A stretch of DNA of 64,000 bases from Rathayibacter sp. SW19. GTDB lineage: Bacteria > Actinomycetota > Actinomycetes > Actinomycetales > Microbacteriaceae. The notes beneath the pieces are model-generated. The model saw nothing but the letters and a program-made list of their open reading frames with translations. It had not been told where the DNA came from and did not search any database. Position 1 is the first letter of the stretch. Each line of letters starts with the position of its first letter. The stretch covers positions 2,418,001 through 2,482,000 of the forward strand of contig NZ_CP133020.1 in assembly GCF_030866825.1 (NCBI RefSeq). Direction: 5' to 3'. The position numbers were made by a program, and so were the translations under genes. Shown piece by piece: positions 25,252 through 33,647 of the stretch.

Positions 25252-26525
25252 CACTGCCCACCCTCGAGATCCAGAAACCCGAGTTGTTTGCGGATGAACA
25301 TCATCTGCTCATAGTTGACGATCATCGTCTTGATGCCGGATGCGGGGCGGGGAAGCGCCAGGAACGCGGCAAGGGCATCCTTGAGCTCGGGAAGCACGAC
25401 ACCGATCGGGATTTGCGCGTAGCCGAGTCGTGTTGCCAGCTGCCACGCCTTAGTGCCGCTGATCACGTCGACCTGGTTCAACACGCCGAAGTCGATGTCG
25501 TATATCCAGGAGGGGTCGGGCGTGCCCTCATCGACGGCCATCAGCACCTGAGGGGGTGCGGCGGTCAGCGAATCCAGATTGAGCTGAAGGCTCGGCGGAT
25601 TCTTCATCATGATGATCTCGATATCCTCACCGTGCACAGTGAGGGTCTCGCCGCGGCCGTAAACCGTGCGCAAGCCGGTCATCGCGCGCGCCGCTGCCGT
25701 GGGAGAGAAGCGGTCACCGAGCAATTCGAGGGCCGTGGTAAGCGCGGCGGCCGCGTCAACGGCATAGTGCAGGCCACGGGCTGGAAGCGCGAGCACCACC
25801 GGCGCACCGTCGATGGTGACGGTCGCCTCGCGATCGTCGACACCCGTCACGCGCACCCGGGCATCCGGAAGCACAATAGGTGCGGCCGATGGCGCAACAT
25901 CCGCCACGGTCGCCAGCCCGTGCGGCGATTGCTCGATCAGTTCGGGCGCGACAGCGAACGACGCCGTCCTGGCTCCGGCCGCGTGTCGCTCCGCGCCGAT
26001 CCGTCGAAGGTTGTCGTCGTCGTGGTTGACAACCAGCAGCCGCTCAGCGGAGCCGGCCACGGTACGCAACATGTCGACAACTCGAGAGGGCTCGAAGAAC
26101 CGATTGAGTTGGTCGATCTGCACGTTCAGCAGCAGAACGACGTTCGGCTTCAGTCGTTCCGCCAGTGCGACTCCGTACGCTTCGTCGACTTCGATCACGC
26201 CGACGTCGCCGCGCACATACCCGTCCAGTGGCACGGACGCGAGCATGGCCGACGCGATCCCCTGCGGAAGATTGCCGCCCGACGGATTGGTGAACACGGT
26301 CAGCCCGTTCTCCCGAAGCATTCCGGTGAGCATGTTCGTGGTCGTCGACTTGCCGTTCGATCCGGAGACGAAAACCAGCCCGAGCGGCAGTCTGCTGACG
26401 GCGCGTTCGAGGAAACGCGGTGCGATCGCGAGGACGATACGGCCTGGAACGGCGGACCCGCCGCCGCGCAACCGGAGCGCCCAGCGCGCCGCGCGGCCCA
26501 GCAGGACCGCGAAGCGATAGCGCAC
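25251..26525 (-). CDS. murT: MurT-like Mur ligase (lipid II D-Glu alpha-carboxyl ligase subunit), cysteine-free
   Basis: 424-aa Mur-ligase-fold ATPase with the P-loop VSGSNGKSTTTNML, the ATP/Mg region VIEVDEAYG and NVQIDQLNRF, and the C-terminal DUF1727 domain (ALRTVYGRGET-like segment, KNPPSLQLNLDSL, WIYDIDFG). MurT activates the alpha-carboxyl of D-Glu in lipid II with ATP so that GatD-derived ammonia can form D-isoglutamine. The protein has no cysteine at all, so the four-cysteine zinc ribbon seen in Staphylococcus MurT is absent. GTG start lies 4 bp after the sigA stop, with GAGTAGG as ribosome site, so it is translated from the sigA transcript and followed by gatD. Confidence 0.88.
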   Translation of the reverse strand: MRYRFAVLLGRAARWALRLRGGGSAVPGRIVLAIAPRFLERAVSRLPLGLVFVSGSNGKSTTTNMLTGMLRENGLTVFTNPSGGNLPQGIASAMLASVPLDGYVRGDVGVIEVDEAYGVALAERLKPNVVLLLNVQIDQLNRFFEPSRVVDMLRTVAGSAERLLVVNHDDDNLRRIGAERHAAGARTASFAVAPELIEQSPHGLATVADVAPSAAPIVLPDARVRVTGVDDREATVTIDGAPVVLALPARGLHYAVDAAAALTTALELLGDRFSPTAAARAMTGLRTVYGRGETLTVHGEDIEIIMMKNPPSLQLNLDSLTAAPPQVLMAVDEGTPDPSWIYDIDFGVLNQVDVISGTKAWQLATRLGYAQIPIGVVLPELKDALAAFLALPRPASGIKTMIVNYEQMMFIRKQLGFLDLEGGQ

Positions 26526-26529
26526 CGGC

Positions 26530-27903
26530 CTACTCGAGGTAGTCGCGCAGCGACTGCGAACGGGACGGGTGGCGCAGCTTTGCCATCGTCTTCGACTCGA
26601 TCTGGCGGATGCGTTCGCGTGTCACTCCGAACGTGTCACCGATCTGGTCCAGCGTCTTCGGCATGCCATCACCGAGACCGAAACGCATGCGAATTACGCC
26701 TGCTTCACGTTCGGACAGCGAGTCGAGCAGGCTTTCCAGTTGCTTCTGCAGCATTGTGAAGCCGACCGCGTCTGCCGGAACGACTGCTTCGGTGTCTTCG
26801 ATCAGATCGCCGAATTCACTGTCGCCGTCTTCGCCGAGCGGGGTGTGCAGAGAGATCGGCTCCCGGCCGTACTTCTGAACCTCGACGACCTTCTCAGGGG
26901 TCATGTCGAGTTCGCGGCTGAGCTCCTCCGGAGTGGGTTCGCGGCCGAGATCCTGGAGCATTTGCCGCTGGACGCGGGCAAGTTTGTTGATGACCTCGAC
27001 CATGTGCACGGGAATACGGATGGTGCGGGCCTGGTCGGCCATGGCGCGCGTGATCGCCTGGCGAATCCACCAGGTCGCATACGTCGAGAACTTGAAGCCC
27101 TTCGTGTAGTCGAACTTTTCCACAGCGCGGATCAAACCGAGGTTGCCCTCCTGGATCAAATCCAAGAACTGCATGCCACGACCCGTGTACCGCTTGGCCA
27201 GCGACACGACGAGGCGCAGGTTCGCACCGAGCAGGTGGCTCTTGGCGCGTTGCCCGTCGCGGGCGACCCAGCGCAGCTCGCGCTCGAGTTCCTTGGAGAG
27301 CCCCTGGCTGTTGGCGAGCTTGTCCTCCGCGAACAGGCCGGCCTCAATCCTCATTGCCAACTCGACCTCTTCGGCCGCGTTCAGCAGAGCGACCTTGCCG
27401 ATCTGCTTCAAGTAGTCCTTGACCGGGTCGGCTGTCGCACCGGTGATCGTGGCAGAGTAAACCGGAACGTCATCGTCCTCGTCGACGGCGCGCAGAACAA
27501 GCGCTCCGGTCGGAAGCGCGACTGCCTCGTCCGCAGTGTCAGTGTCGTCAGCAGCCGTTGCCTCGTCCGTCTCTGGCTCGTGAGCCTGCTCGTCATCGAG
27601 CACGCCTTCGGCGGTAGCCTTGGCGCTGGCGCGCCGCTTCGTGGCAGGAGTGGCCGTCTTCGTCGCTGGGGTCTTGGTCGCTGCAGTCTTGGTGGCTGCA
27701 GTCTTGGTGGCTGCCGTCTTGGTGGCCGGGGTCTTCGTCGCGGAGGTCTTGGTCGCTGCCGTCTTGGCGGGCGCTGTCGTGGCGGGCGCTGTCTTGGTGG
27801 GCGCTGTCGTGGGGGCGTCAGCCTTCACCGGCGCAACCGTCTTGGTCGCGGCGGCCTTGGTTGTTGCACGATTCGCGGGAGCCTTGGTGGTTTGGGTTGC
27901 CAT
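26530..27903 (-). CDS. sigA: Principal RNA polymerase sigma factor
   Basis: 457-aa housekeeping sigma-70. The first ~110 residues are a low-complexity Ala/Thr/Lys/Pro tail with tandem AATKT/PATKT units, followed by an acidic stretch. Region 1.2 begins DPVKDYLKQIGKV; region 2 contains LVVSLAKRYTGRGMQFLDLIQEGN and KGFKFSTYATWWIRQAI; region 4 has the helix-turn-helix TLDQIGDTFGVTRERIRQIE. It directs core polymerase to housekeeping promoters. ATG at 27903 is preceded by AAAGGTG. First gene of a sigA-murT-gatD operon; the upstream region carries an unusual 16-bp tandem repeat. Confidence 0.96.
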   Translation of the reverse strand: MATQTTKAPANRATTKAAATKTVAPVKADAPTTAPTKTAPATTAPAKTAATKTSATKTPATKTAATKTAATKTAATKTPATKTATPATKRRASAKATAEGVLDDEQAHEPETDEATAADDTDTADEAVALPTGALVLRAVDEDDDVPVYSATITGATADPVKDYLKQIGKVALLNAAEEVELAMRIEAGLFAEDKLANSQGLSKELERELRWVARDGQRAKSHLLGANLRLVVSLAKRYTGRGMQFLDLIQEGNLGLIRAVEKFDYTKGFKFSTYATWWIRQAITRAMADQARTIRIPVHMVEVINKLARVQRQMLQDLGREPTPEELSRELDMTPEKVVEVQKYGREPISLHTPLGEDGDSEFGDLIEDTEAVVPADAVGFTMLQKQLESLLDSLSEREAGVIRMRFGLGDGMPKTLDQIGDTFGVTRERIRQIESKTMAKLRHPSRSQSLRDYLE

Positions 27904-27961
27904 GGATACACCTTTCACACCGCGCGCCCGTGGTGCAGGCGGCATCACTCGCGGCTCAGGT

Positions 27962-28058
27962 TGTGTTGTGGACATGCTTGCGTTGCGGACATGCTGTGTT
28001 GTGGACATGCAATTTTGTGGACGTCCTGTGTTGTGGACGTGCCGTGTTTTCGACATTA
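27962..28058. repeat. Six tandem 16-bp repeats upstream of sigA, DnaA-box-like
   Basis: Six head-to-tail copies with a 16-bp period (one extra T after copy 1) of a unit whose best version is TGTGTTGTGGACATGC; copies 3 and 5 are nearly exact, copies 4 and 6 diverged. On the minus strand each unit contains (A)TGTCCACA or ACGTCCACA, one or two mismatches from the actinobacterial DnaA box TTGTCCACA. The period is not a multiple of 3, so it is not coding. It begins about 58 bp upstream of the sigA start, within or just beyond its promoter region. Confidence 0.8.
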
Positions 28059-28179
28059 TGAGGACCCATGTCAAGTCCTGGTGTTGTGCTCACTGGAAAG
28101 ATTCCATTGGGCGACCGGGAATGAACGGGTCCAAGAAACAATTATTGCATGCTTTCGGCTAGCTGAGCGCCAACGGCCC

Positions 28180-29508
28180 CTACCGCCGACGCCGCCATGC
28201 CTCGTTGATTGCAACCCACAATGGACCCACTTCTATTCCCTCGTCTTCGGTCAGCTTGCGACGAGTCCTGCGACGTGCCGAGAGCAGGAAGCCCACGCCG
28301 ATTCCGATGACCAGATATTGCACCGCGAAAGCCCACCGAAAGGATCCGAGCGTGTACAGCGTCGCGGCATCCGAACCCGGTTGACCGGCGTTGTGGTTGA
28401 GCAAGTCGAGCACGACGCCGATCAAGAACACCATCACGAAGCTGGCCAGGAAGCCACCCACGTTCACGATTCCATTGGCAGAGCCGAGATTGTGCAGCGG
28501 GTTGGAGGTGCGAGCGAAATCGAAGCCGATCAACGAACCGGGGCCGCCAGCCCCGACGACCACCAAAAGCGCAATGACGAGCCAGAGCGGCGGTGTTCCC
28601 GGCCAGAGCAAGACGACAGTCCAGGCGAGTGCCATCGCGGCGATGATGCCGAGCACAATGTTGCTGCGACGCAGCGGATGCCTCGCGGTCAAGATTCCGA
28701 GGAGCGGCCCGAAGACCATGCCTGCGACGACGATCACGATCAGCAGGGCTGAGGCGAGCTCCGCGCTGTAGCCAAGTGCGAAGACCATGAACGGATAGCC
28801 CCACATCAAACTGAAAACCGCGCCGGACGATTGCGTGGTGAAGTGCGACCAGAAGCCGAGTTGGGTGCCGGGCCGGCGCAGACTGATCCCAAGTTGATGC
28901 ATCGACTGGCGCCACGAAGCAGGTCGCGGACCCTCGGTCGAATCCTTCGGACGGTCGGCGATGAATGCGAGGATGCCGAGCCCGGCCAGCACGGATAATG
29001 AGGCTGCGCTGAGAAAAGCGGTCGTCCATCCGGATTGATGCAGGATGATCGCGAACGGCACCGCAGACAGCACCTGGCCGAGCTGACCAATATTGCCGAC
29101 CCACTGCGACAATTGCGGCACGATCCTGCCGCGAAACCATGAACTGACCAAGCGGATGAGCGAGATGAATATTGTCGCGTCGCCGGCGCCGACCAGGATC
29201 CGCCCGATCACCGCAATACCGATCGTCGGCGCAAGTGCGACGGTGACCTGCCCGACGACCATCAACAGCGTGCCGGATGCCATCAACCAGCGAGAGCCCA
29301 CGCGGTCGATCAGAACTCCGACGGGCACCTGCATGGCCGCATAGACGACAAGCTGCACGACGGCAAGTGTTGACAACACCGCAGCGCTCGTGTGGAACCG
29401 ATCGGTCGCGGCCACCCCGGCGACGCCGATCGACGTGCGCTGCATCACGGCAGCCAGGTAGGCGAATACGCCGACGCCGAATACGATCCAGGCGCGACGG
29501 CTATTCAC
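28180..29508 (-). CDS. Major facilitator superfamily transporter
   Basis: 442-aa membrane protein with about twelve hydrophobic helices, starting RRAWIVFGVGVFAYLAAVMQ. The MFS loop between helices 2 and 3 is recognisable as GVLIDRVGSRWLM, and a charged central loop (RPKDSTEGPRPASWRQ) divides the two halves. The C-terminal tail is cytosolic and basic. Substrate is not evident; it is closest in feel to nitrate/sugar-phosphate-like MFS antiporters but no substrate motif supports a choice. It lies upstream of sigA on the same strand, separated by about 275 bp that include the tandem repeats. Confidence 0.85.
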   Translation of the reverse strand: MNSRRAWIVFGVGVFAYLAAVMQRTSIGVAGVAATDRFHTSAAVLSTLAVVQLVVYAAMQVPVGVLIDRVGSRWLMASGTLLMVVGQVTVALAPTIGIAVIGRILVGAGDATIFISLIRLVSSWFRGRIVPQLSQWVGNIGQLGQVLSAVPFAIILHQSGWTTAFLSAASLSVLAGLGILAFIADRPKDSTEGPRPASWRQSMHQLGISLRRPGTQLGFWSHFTTQSSGAVFSLMWGYPFMVFALGYSAELASALLIVIVVAGMVFGPLLGILTARHPLRRSNIVLGIIAAMALAWTVVLLWPGTPPLWLVIALLVVVGAGGPGSLIGFDFARTSNPLHNLGSANGIVNVGGFLASFVMVFLIGVVLDLLNHNAGQPGSDAATLYTLGSFRWAFAVQYLVIGIGVGFLLSARRRTRRKLTEDEGIEVGPLWVAINEAWRRRR

Positions 29509-29563
29509 AGCGCAAGGCTACCGGGCGCACACAGCCAACGGGCCTGTGACGGACCGCGCAGCG

Positions 29564-30493
29564 TCAACGATCGATGTGCGGCTCGTCGTCGCCGTGACGA
29601 CGGAATGCAAGGAAGTTCTCCAGCTCCGCGGCGATCTCGTCTGCGGACGGCAGCACGCCATCCTCGTGCATCAGCGGTGAACGAAGCGGGCTGTCTTGCA
29701 TGTAAGCGTCATGACGCTCCTCGAGCGCACCGACGAGGCGCCCGAGTTCAGCGTTACCGGCAACCTGTTCGTCGATATTCGCCACGAAATCGCGATCCTC
29801 CTGCCGCAGCCGATCCGTCGGGAAGATCAATCCCGTGGCTGCGCTGATGCTTTCCAGAGCGGTGATCGCCGCGGCCGGATACTCCGTGTCTGCAAGGTAG
29901 TGCGGTATCAGAAGTACGAACCCAACCGTCGGGTGTCCGCTTGATTGAAGACGATATTCGATCAGGTGCATCGCCGTCGCCGGAGCCTGCGTGTTCGGAC
30001 GCCACACGGACAGCGCTTCGATCAGCTCGGTGCGGGTGCCGCTGACTGTCACCTTGATCGGCCGCGTGTGAGGCACCGGCATTGGAATGGAGTGCACCCA
30101 AGTGGTGCTGGCCACCTGCAACTGGTCGATGATCCCCAGAACGGCTGCGCTGAATTGCTCCCAGCGAAAATCAGGCTCATAACCGGTCAGCAGCAGAAAC
30201 GGCTGGTGCATTTCGTCGTATGCCAAGTACAACTTCAGCGCTGCGGGCTGATAGTCCGAGAGATGGTCTTGATCGAACGAGATTGTGGGGCGACGTGCCC
30301 GGTAGTCGAGAAGGAGGTCATTGTCGAACTCGGCGACGTCGACATGCTCGAGCGCGCCCAGCAAGTAGCTGCCGAGTTGCGTGACGGCTCCGCCTGCGTC
30401 GGCGAATCCGGTCAACCCGGCAACGAGATGCAGCCCCCGCGGCACAGCGCTCAGCGCTGCGTCCCACTGATACAACTCGCCCGGATCCTTCAT
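29564..30493 (-). CDS. PAC2 family protein (proteasome-assembly-chaperone-like)
   Basis: 309-aa protein with the PAC2 pattern: GLTGFADAGGAVTQLGSYLL near the N terminus, LLLTGYEPDFRWEQF, then the conserved HTRP and HLIEYRLQSSGHPTVGFVLLIPHYL segments and an acidic helical C terminus. PAC2 proteins are related to proteasome assembly chaperones; actinobacterial members are widespread but their function is unresolved. The gene is divergent from lpdA with about 220 bp between the starts; that gap shows no other gene that I can support. Confidence 0.85.
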   Translation of the reverse strand: MKDPGELYQWDAALSAVPRGLHLVAGLTGFADAGGAVTQLGSYLLGALEHVDVAEFDNDLLLDYRARRPTISFDQDHLSDYQPAALKLYLAYDEMHQPFLLLTGYEPDFRWEQFSAAVLGIIDQLQVASTTWVHSIPMPVPHTRPIKVTVSGTRTELIEALSVWRPNTQAPATAMHLIEYRLQSSGHPTVGFVLLIPHYLADTEYPAAAITALESISAATGLIFPTDRLRQEDRDFVANIDEQVAGNAELGRLVGALEERHDAYMQDSPLRSPLMHEDGVLPSADEIAAELENFLAFRRHGDDEPHIDR

Positions 30494-30715
30494 AGTTCAA
30501 CTGTAATCGCGACGCCTGTGGGAACCGGCAGTCCGGGCACGCCATGAGCGAACATGAGCCACGGACCACCGTCGCGCGCCGTCGGCAGGGCGAGCGGAAT
30601 TCACTTCAGTAGTAAGGTCGATACGGCAGGAAAAGCCTGCCGGATTGCGGCAGCCCGAGCCAACCAGCCTGGGTTGGTCCGCGTCGCACAACATCAATGC
30701 GCGAGGAGTAGCTGG

Positions 30716-32089
30716 GTGTCTGAGCAGAACTTTGACATTGTGGTGCTCGGCGGTGGAAGTGGGGGCTACGCGGCGGCATTGCGCGCCAGCGAACTCGGCT
30801 TCTCCGTGGGCCTGATCGAAAAAGACAAGGTCGGTGGAACCTGTTTGCATCGCGGTTGCATCCCGACGAAGGCGCTGCTTCATGCAGCCGAGGTCGCCGA
30901 CGTCTCGCGTGACTCTGCGAAGTACGGGGTCACCAGTACCTTCGAAGGCATCGACGTTGCCGGGGTCACCTCGTATCGTGAAGGCATTGTCGCCAAGAAA
31001 TACAAGGGTCTGCAGGGTCTCATCAAGGGTCGCAAGATCGTCACAATCGAGGGCGAAGGCCGCCTGACCTCGCCGACGACGGTTCAGGTCGGCGATGACG
31101 TCATTACCGGCAAGCACGTCGTGCTCGCGACTGGTTCGTACTCACGCTCACTCCCCGGACTCGAAATCGGCGGACGCGTCATTACGAGCGAACAGGCACT
31201 CGAACTGGATTTTGTGCCGAAAAAGGTCGCGGTGCTCGGCGGCGGCGTGATCGGCGTCGAATTCGCCAGCGTGTGGAAGTCATTCGGTGCCGAGGTGGTC
31301 ATCATTGAGGCGCTGCCGCACCTGGTGCCGAATGAGGATGAGTCGATCAGCAAATCGCTGGAGCGCGCCTTCCGTCGCCGCAACATCGACTTCCGGCTCG
31401 GCGTGCGTTTCGCCGGCGTCACGCAGAACGACGAGGGCGTCGTCGTCACGCTTGAGAACGGTGACACCGTGGATGCGGAGTTGTTGCTGGTAGCCGTCGG
31501 CCGCGGCCCGTCTACTGCCGGGCTGGGCTATGAAGAAGTCGGAATCACGATGGATCGTGGATTCGTCATCACCGACGAGCGACTTGCCACGAACATTCCG
31601 GGAGTGTACGCGGTCGGAGACATCGTCCCCGGGTTGCAGCTGGCACATCGCGGATTCCAGCAAGGCATCTTCGTCGCGGAAGAGATCGCAGGGCTGAACC
31701 CGATCGTGATCGAAGACGTCAACATTCCCAAGGTCACGTATTGCGATCCGGAAGTCGCGTCGATCGGGCTTTCCGAGCAAAAGGCGGCCGAGCAGTACGG
31801 TGCGGACAAGATCACCAGCTACGACTACAGCCTGGCCGGAAACGGCAAGAGCGAGATCATCGGCACAAGCGGAACCGTCAAGGTCGTACGAGTCAACGAT
31901 GGGCCTGTCGTTGGTGTGCACATGATCGGCGGTCGCGTGGGCGAGCTGATCGGAGAGGCGCAGTTGGTCGTGAACTGGGAGGCGTATCCAGAGGACATCG
32001 CACCCCTCGTCCACGCGCACCCGACACAGGGTGAAGCGCTCGGTGAAGCCTTCCTTTATCTTGCGGGCAAGCCGCTGCACACGCTGTAG
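30716..32089 (+). CDS. lpdA: Dihydrolipoyl dehydrogenase (E3)
   Basis: 457-aa flavoprotein disulfide reductase that reoxidises dihydrolipoyl groups of 2-oxoacid dehydrogenase complexes using FAD and NAD+. FAD loop VLGGGSGGYAAA at the N terminus; redox disulfide Cys43/Cys48 in GGTCLHRGCIPTK; NAD loop VLGGGVIGVEFASVW; second FAD motif YAVGDIVPG; C-terminal His-Glu pair in VHAHPTQGEALGEAF. GTG start at 30716 follows GAGGAG at 9 bp. Longer upstream frames lack the family N terminus. Followed after 72 bp by the E2 gene. Confidence 0.95.
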   Translation: MSEQNFDIVVLGGGSGGYAAALRASELGFSVGLIEKDKVGGTCLHRGCIPTKALLHAAEVADVSRDSAKYGVTSTFEGIDVAGVTSYREGIVAKKYKGLQGLIKGRKIVTIEGEGRLTSPTTVQVGDDVITGKHVVLATGSYSRSLPGLEIGGRVITSEQALELDFVPKKVAVLGGGVIGVEFASVWKSFGAEVVIIEALPHLVPNEDESISKSLERAFRRRNIDFRLGVRFAGVTQNDEGVVVTLENGDTVDAELLLVAVGRGPSTAGLGYEEVGITMDRGFVITDERLATNIPGVYAVGDIVPGLQLAHRGFQQGIFVAEEIAGLNPIVIEDVNIPKVTYCDPEVASIGLSEQKAAEQYGADKITSYDYSLAGNGKSEIIGTSGTVKVVRVNDGPVVGVHMIGGRVGELIGEAQLVVNWEAYPEDIAPLVHAHPTQGEALGEAFLYLAGKPLHTL

Positions 32090-32161
32090 TCACACGGGCT
32101 ACTACCCGGCAACTGCAATAAGCTACTCACCAAGCATTCAGGTTTCGAAGGAGACAGGGTC

Positions 32162-33646
32162 ATGAGCGAATCCGTCAGCCTCCCAGCACTCGGCGAGAGT
32201 GTCACGGAAGGCACGGTCACCCGCTGGTTGAAGAACGTTGGCGACCACGTGGAGGTGGATGAGCCGCTCCTCGAGGTGTCGACAGACAAGGTCGACACCG
32301 AGATCCCCTCGCCGGTCTCCGGTGTAATCGAAGCGATCCTTGTGCAGGAGGATGAGACCGTCGAGGTCGGAACCGCTCTCGTCACGATCGGAACCGGTGC
32401 GGCAGCTGCAGGAGAACCTGCTGCCGCGGTACCTGGCGCCGAAGCGCCCGCGTTTGAAGCGCCTGTTTCTGAAGCGCCTGTTTCTGGAGAGCCCGTTTCT
32501 GGCGAGCCCCTCGTCGTGCCGGCGCCCGTCTTTGCAGCACCTGCGCCAGCCACGCCGGCGATGTTCCAGGAACCAGCGGTTGCGCCGCAGCCGGTTGCTG
32601 ACGCGGTTCTGGCATCGCAGCCCGGCCCGGCTGAAACGTTGTCAACTCCGCCCGCCGCTGCTCCGCCCGCCGCTGCTGCGGCAGAGGCTCCTCTTGCAGA
32701 AGCTGCTCCGCAAACAGCCCCGGCTAGCAGTGGACCGTCTCATGCTGCCTCCGGATACGTGACGCCGATCGTGCGCAAGCTGGCCAACGCGCAGGGCGTC
32801 GACCTGTCGACCGTCACCGGGACAGGCGTTGGTGGGCGCATCCGCAAGCAGGACATCGTCAACACGGCGACCGCCGTCGCGACACCTGCGCAGGCTCCTG
32901 CGGCCCAGCCTGTCGTTGTCACGGTTTCTCCGCTGCGCGGGACGACGCAACCGATGTCGCGACTGCGCAAGGTCGTTGCGGAGCGCGCTGTCATCTCCAT
33001 GCAGAGTTCGGCACAGTTGACTTCGCTGGTCGAGGTAGATGTCACCGCCGTCGCTGCGCTTCGAGATCGCGTCAAAGCCGCGTTTCTCGAAAAGACCGGC
33101 ACGAAACTCTCGTTCTTGCCGTTCTTCGCCCTCGCCGCAGCCGAAGCGCTGCGCAGCTACCCGGTGATCAATGCCACGATCGAAGGCGACACGATCGTCT
33201 ACCCGGATCACGAGAACATCTCGATCGCAGTCGACACCGATCGCGGGTTGCTCACGCCTGTCGTTCGTGATGCCGGCGACCTGAACATCTCGGGCCTGGC
33301 ACGACAGATCGCTGACCTGGCCGCTCGAACGCGCGACAACAGACTGAAGCCAGACGAGTTGGCCGGCGGCACGTTCACGCTGACGAACACGGGCTCACGC
33401 GGCGCATTGTTCGACACTCCCCTGGTATTCCTTCCGCAGGTGGCAATCCTCGGCACCGGTATCGTCACCAAACGGCCAACCGTCGTTTCCGCCAACGGCA
33501 CCGACGCCATCGCGATCCGGTCAAGTGTGTACCTCGCGCTGTCATACGATCACCGGATCGTTGACGGTGCGGATGCTGCCCGCTTCCTTGTCGCGGTCAA
33601 GAACCGGCTCGAGGCGGGTGCCTTCGAAGCGGATCTCGGAATCTGA
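32162..33646 (+). CDS. sucB: 2-oxoglutarate (2-oxoacid) dehydrogenase E2, dihydrolipoamide acyltransferase
   Basis: 494-aa E2 component. One N-terminal lipoyl domain with lipoyl-lysine Lys43 in STDKVDTE, then a long Ala/Pro/Glu-rich linker (~residues 80-195) with EAPVSEAPVSGEP repeats, a peripheral subunit-binding domain (TPIVRKLANAQGVDLSTVTG) and the C-terminal catalytic domain with LSYDHRIVDGADAARF. It transfers succinyl (and in many actinobacteria also acetyl) groups from lipoamide to CoA. GAAGGAGA lies 7 bp before the ATG. It shares the locus with lpdA; no E1 gene is in the window. Confidence 0.93.
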   Translation: MSESVSLPALGESVTEGTVTRWLKNVGDHVEVDEPLLEVSTDKVDTEIPSPVSGVIEAILVQEDETVEVGTALVTIGTGAAAAGEPAAAVPGAEAPAFEAPVSEAPVSGEPVSGEPLVVPAPVFAAPAPATPAMFQEPAVAPQPVADAVLASQPGPAETLSTPPAAAPPAAAAAEAPLAEAAPQTAPASSGPSHAASGYVTPIVRKLANAQGVDLSTVTGTGVGGRIRKQDIVNTATAVATPAQAPAAQPVVVTVSPLRGTTQPMSRLRKVVAERAVISMQSSAQLTSLVEVDVTAVAALRDRVKAAFLEKTGTKLSFLPFFALAAAEALRSYPVINATIEGDTIVYPDHENISIAVDTDRGLLTPVVRDAGDLNISGLARQIADLAARTRDNRLKPDELAGGTFTLTNTGSRGALFDTPLVFLPQVAILGTGIVTKRPTVVSANGTDAIAIRSSVYLALSYDHRIVDGADAARFLVAVKNRLEAGAFEADLGI

Positions 33647-33647
33647 G

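Noticed and set aside
25233..26759. 508-codon open frame opposite murT and the end of sigA
   Set aside because: Spans two real genes on the other strand, Arg/His/Gln-rich, with no ribosome site or domain.
27962..28058. CRISPR array
   Set aside because: Units are contiguous 16-bp repeats with no spacers and no cas genes nearby.
26569..28752. 727-codon open frame on the plus strand opposite sigA
   Set aside because: It is antisense to sigA and its low-complexity Ala/Thr/Lys tail; the Gly/Leu/Arg-rich product has no family features, and the tandem repeats run through it.
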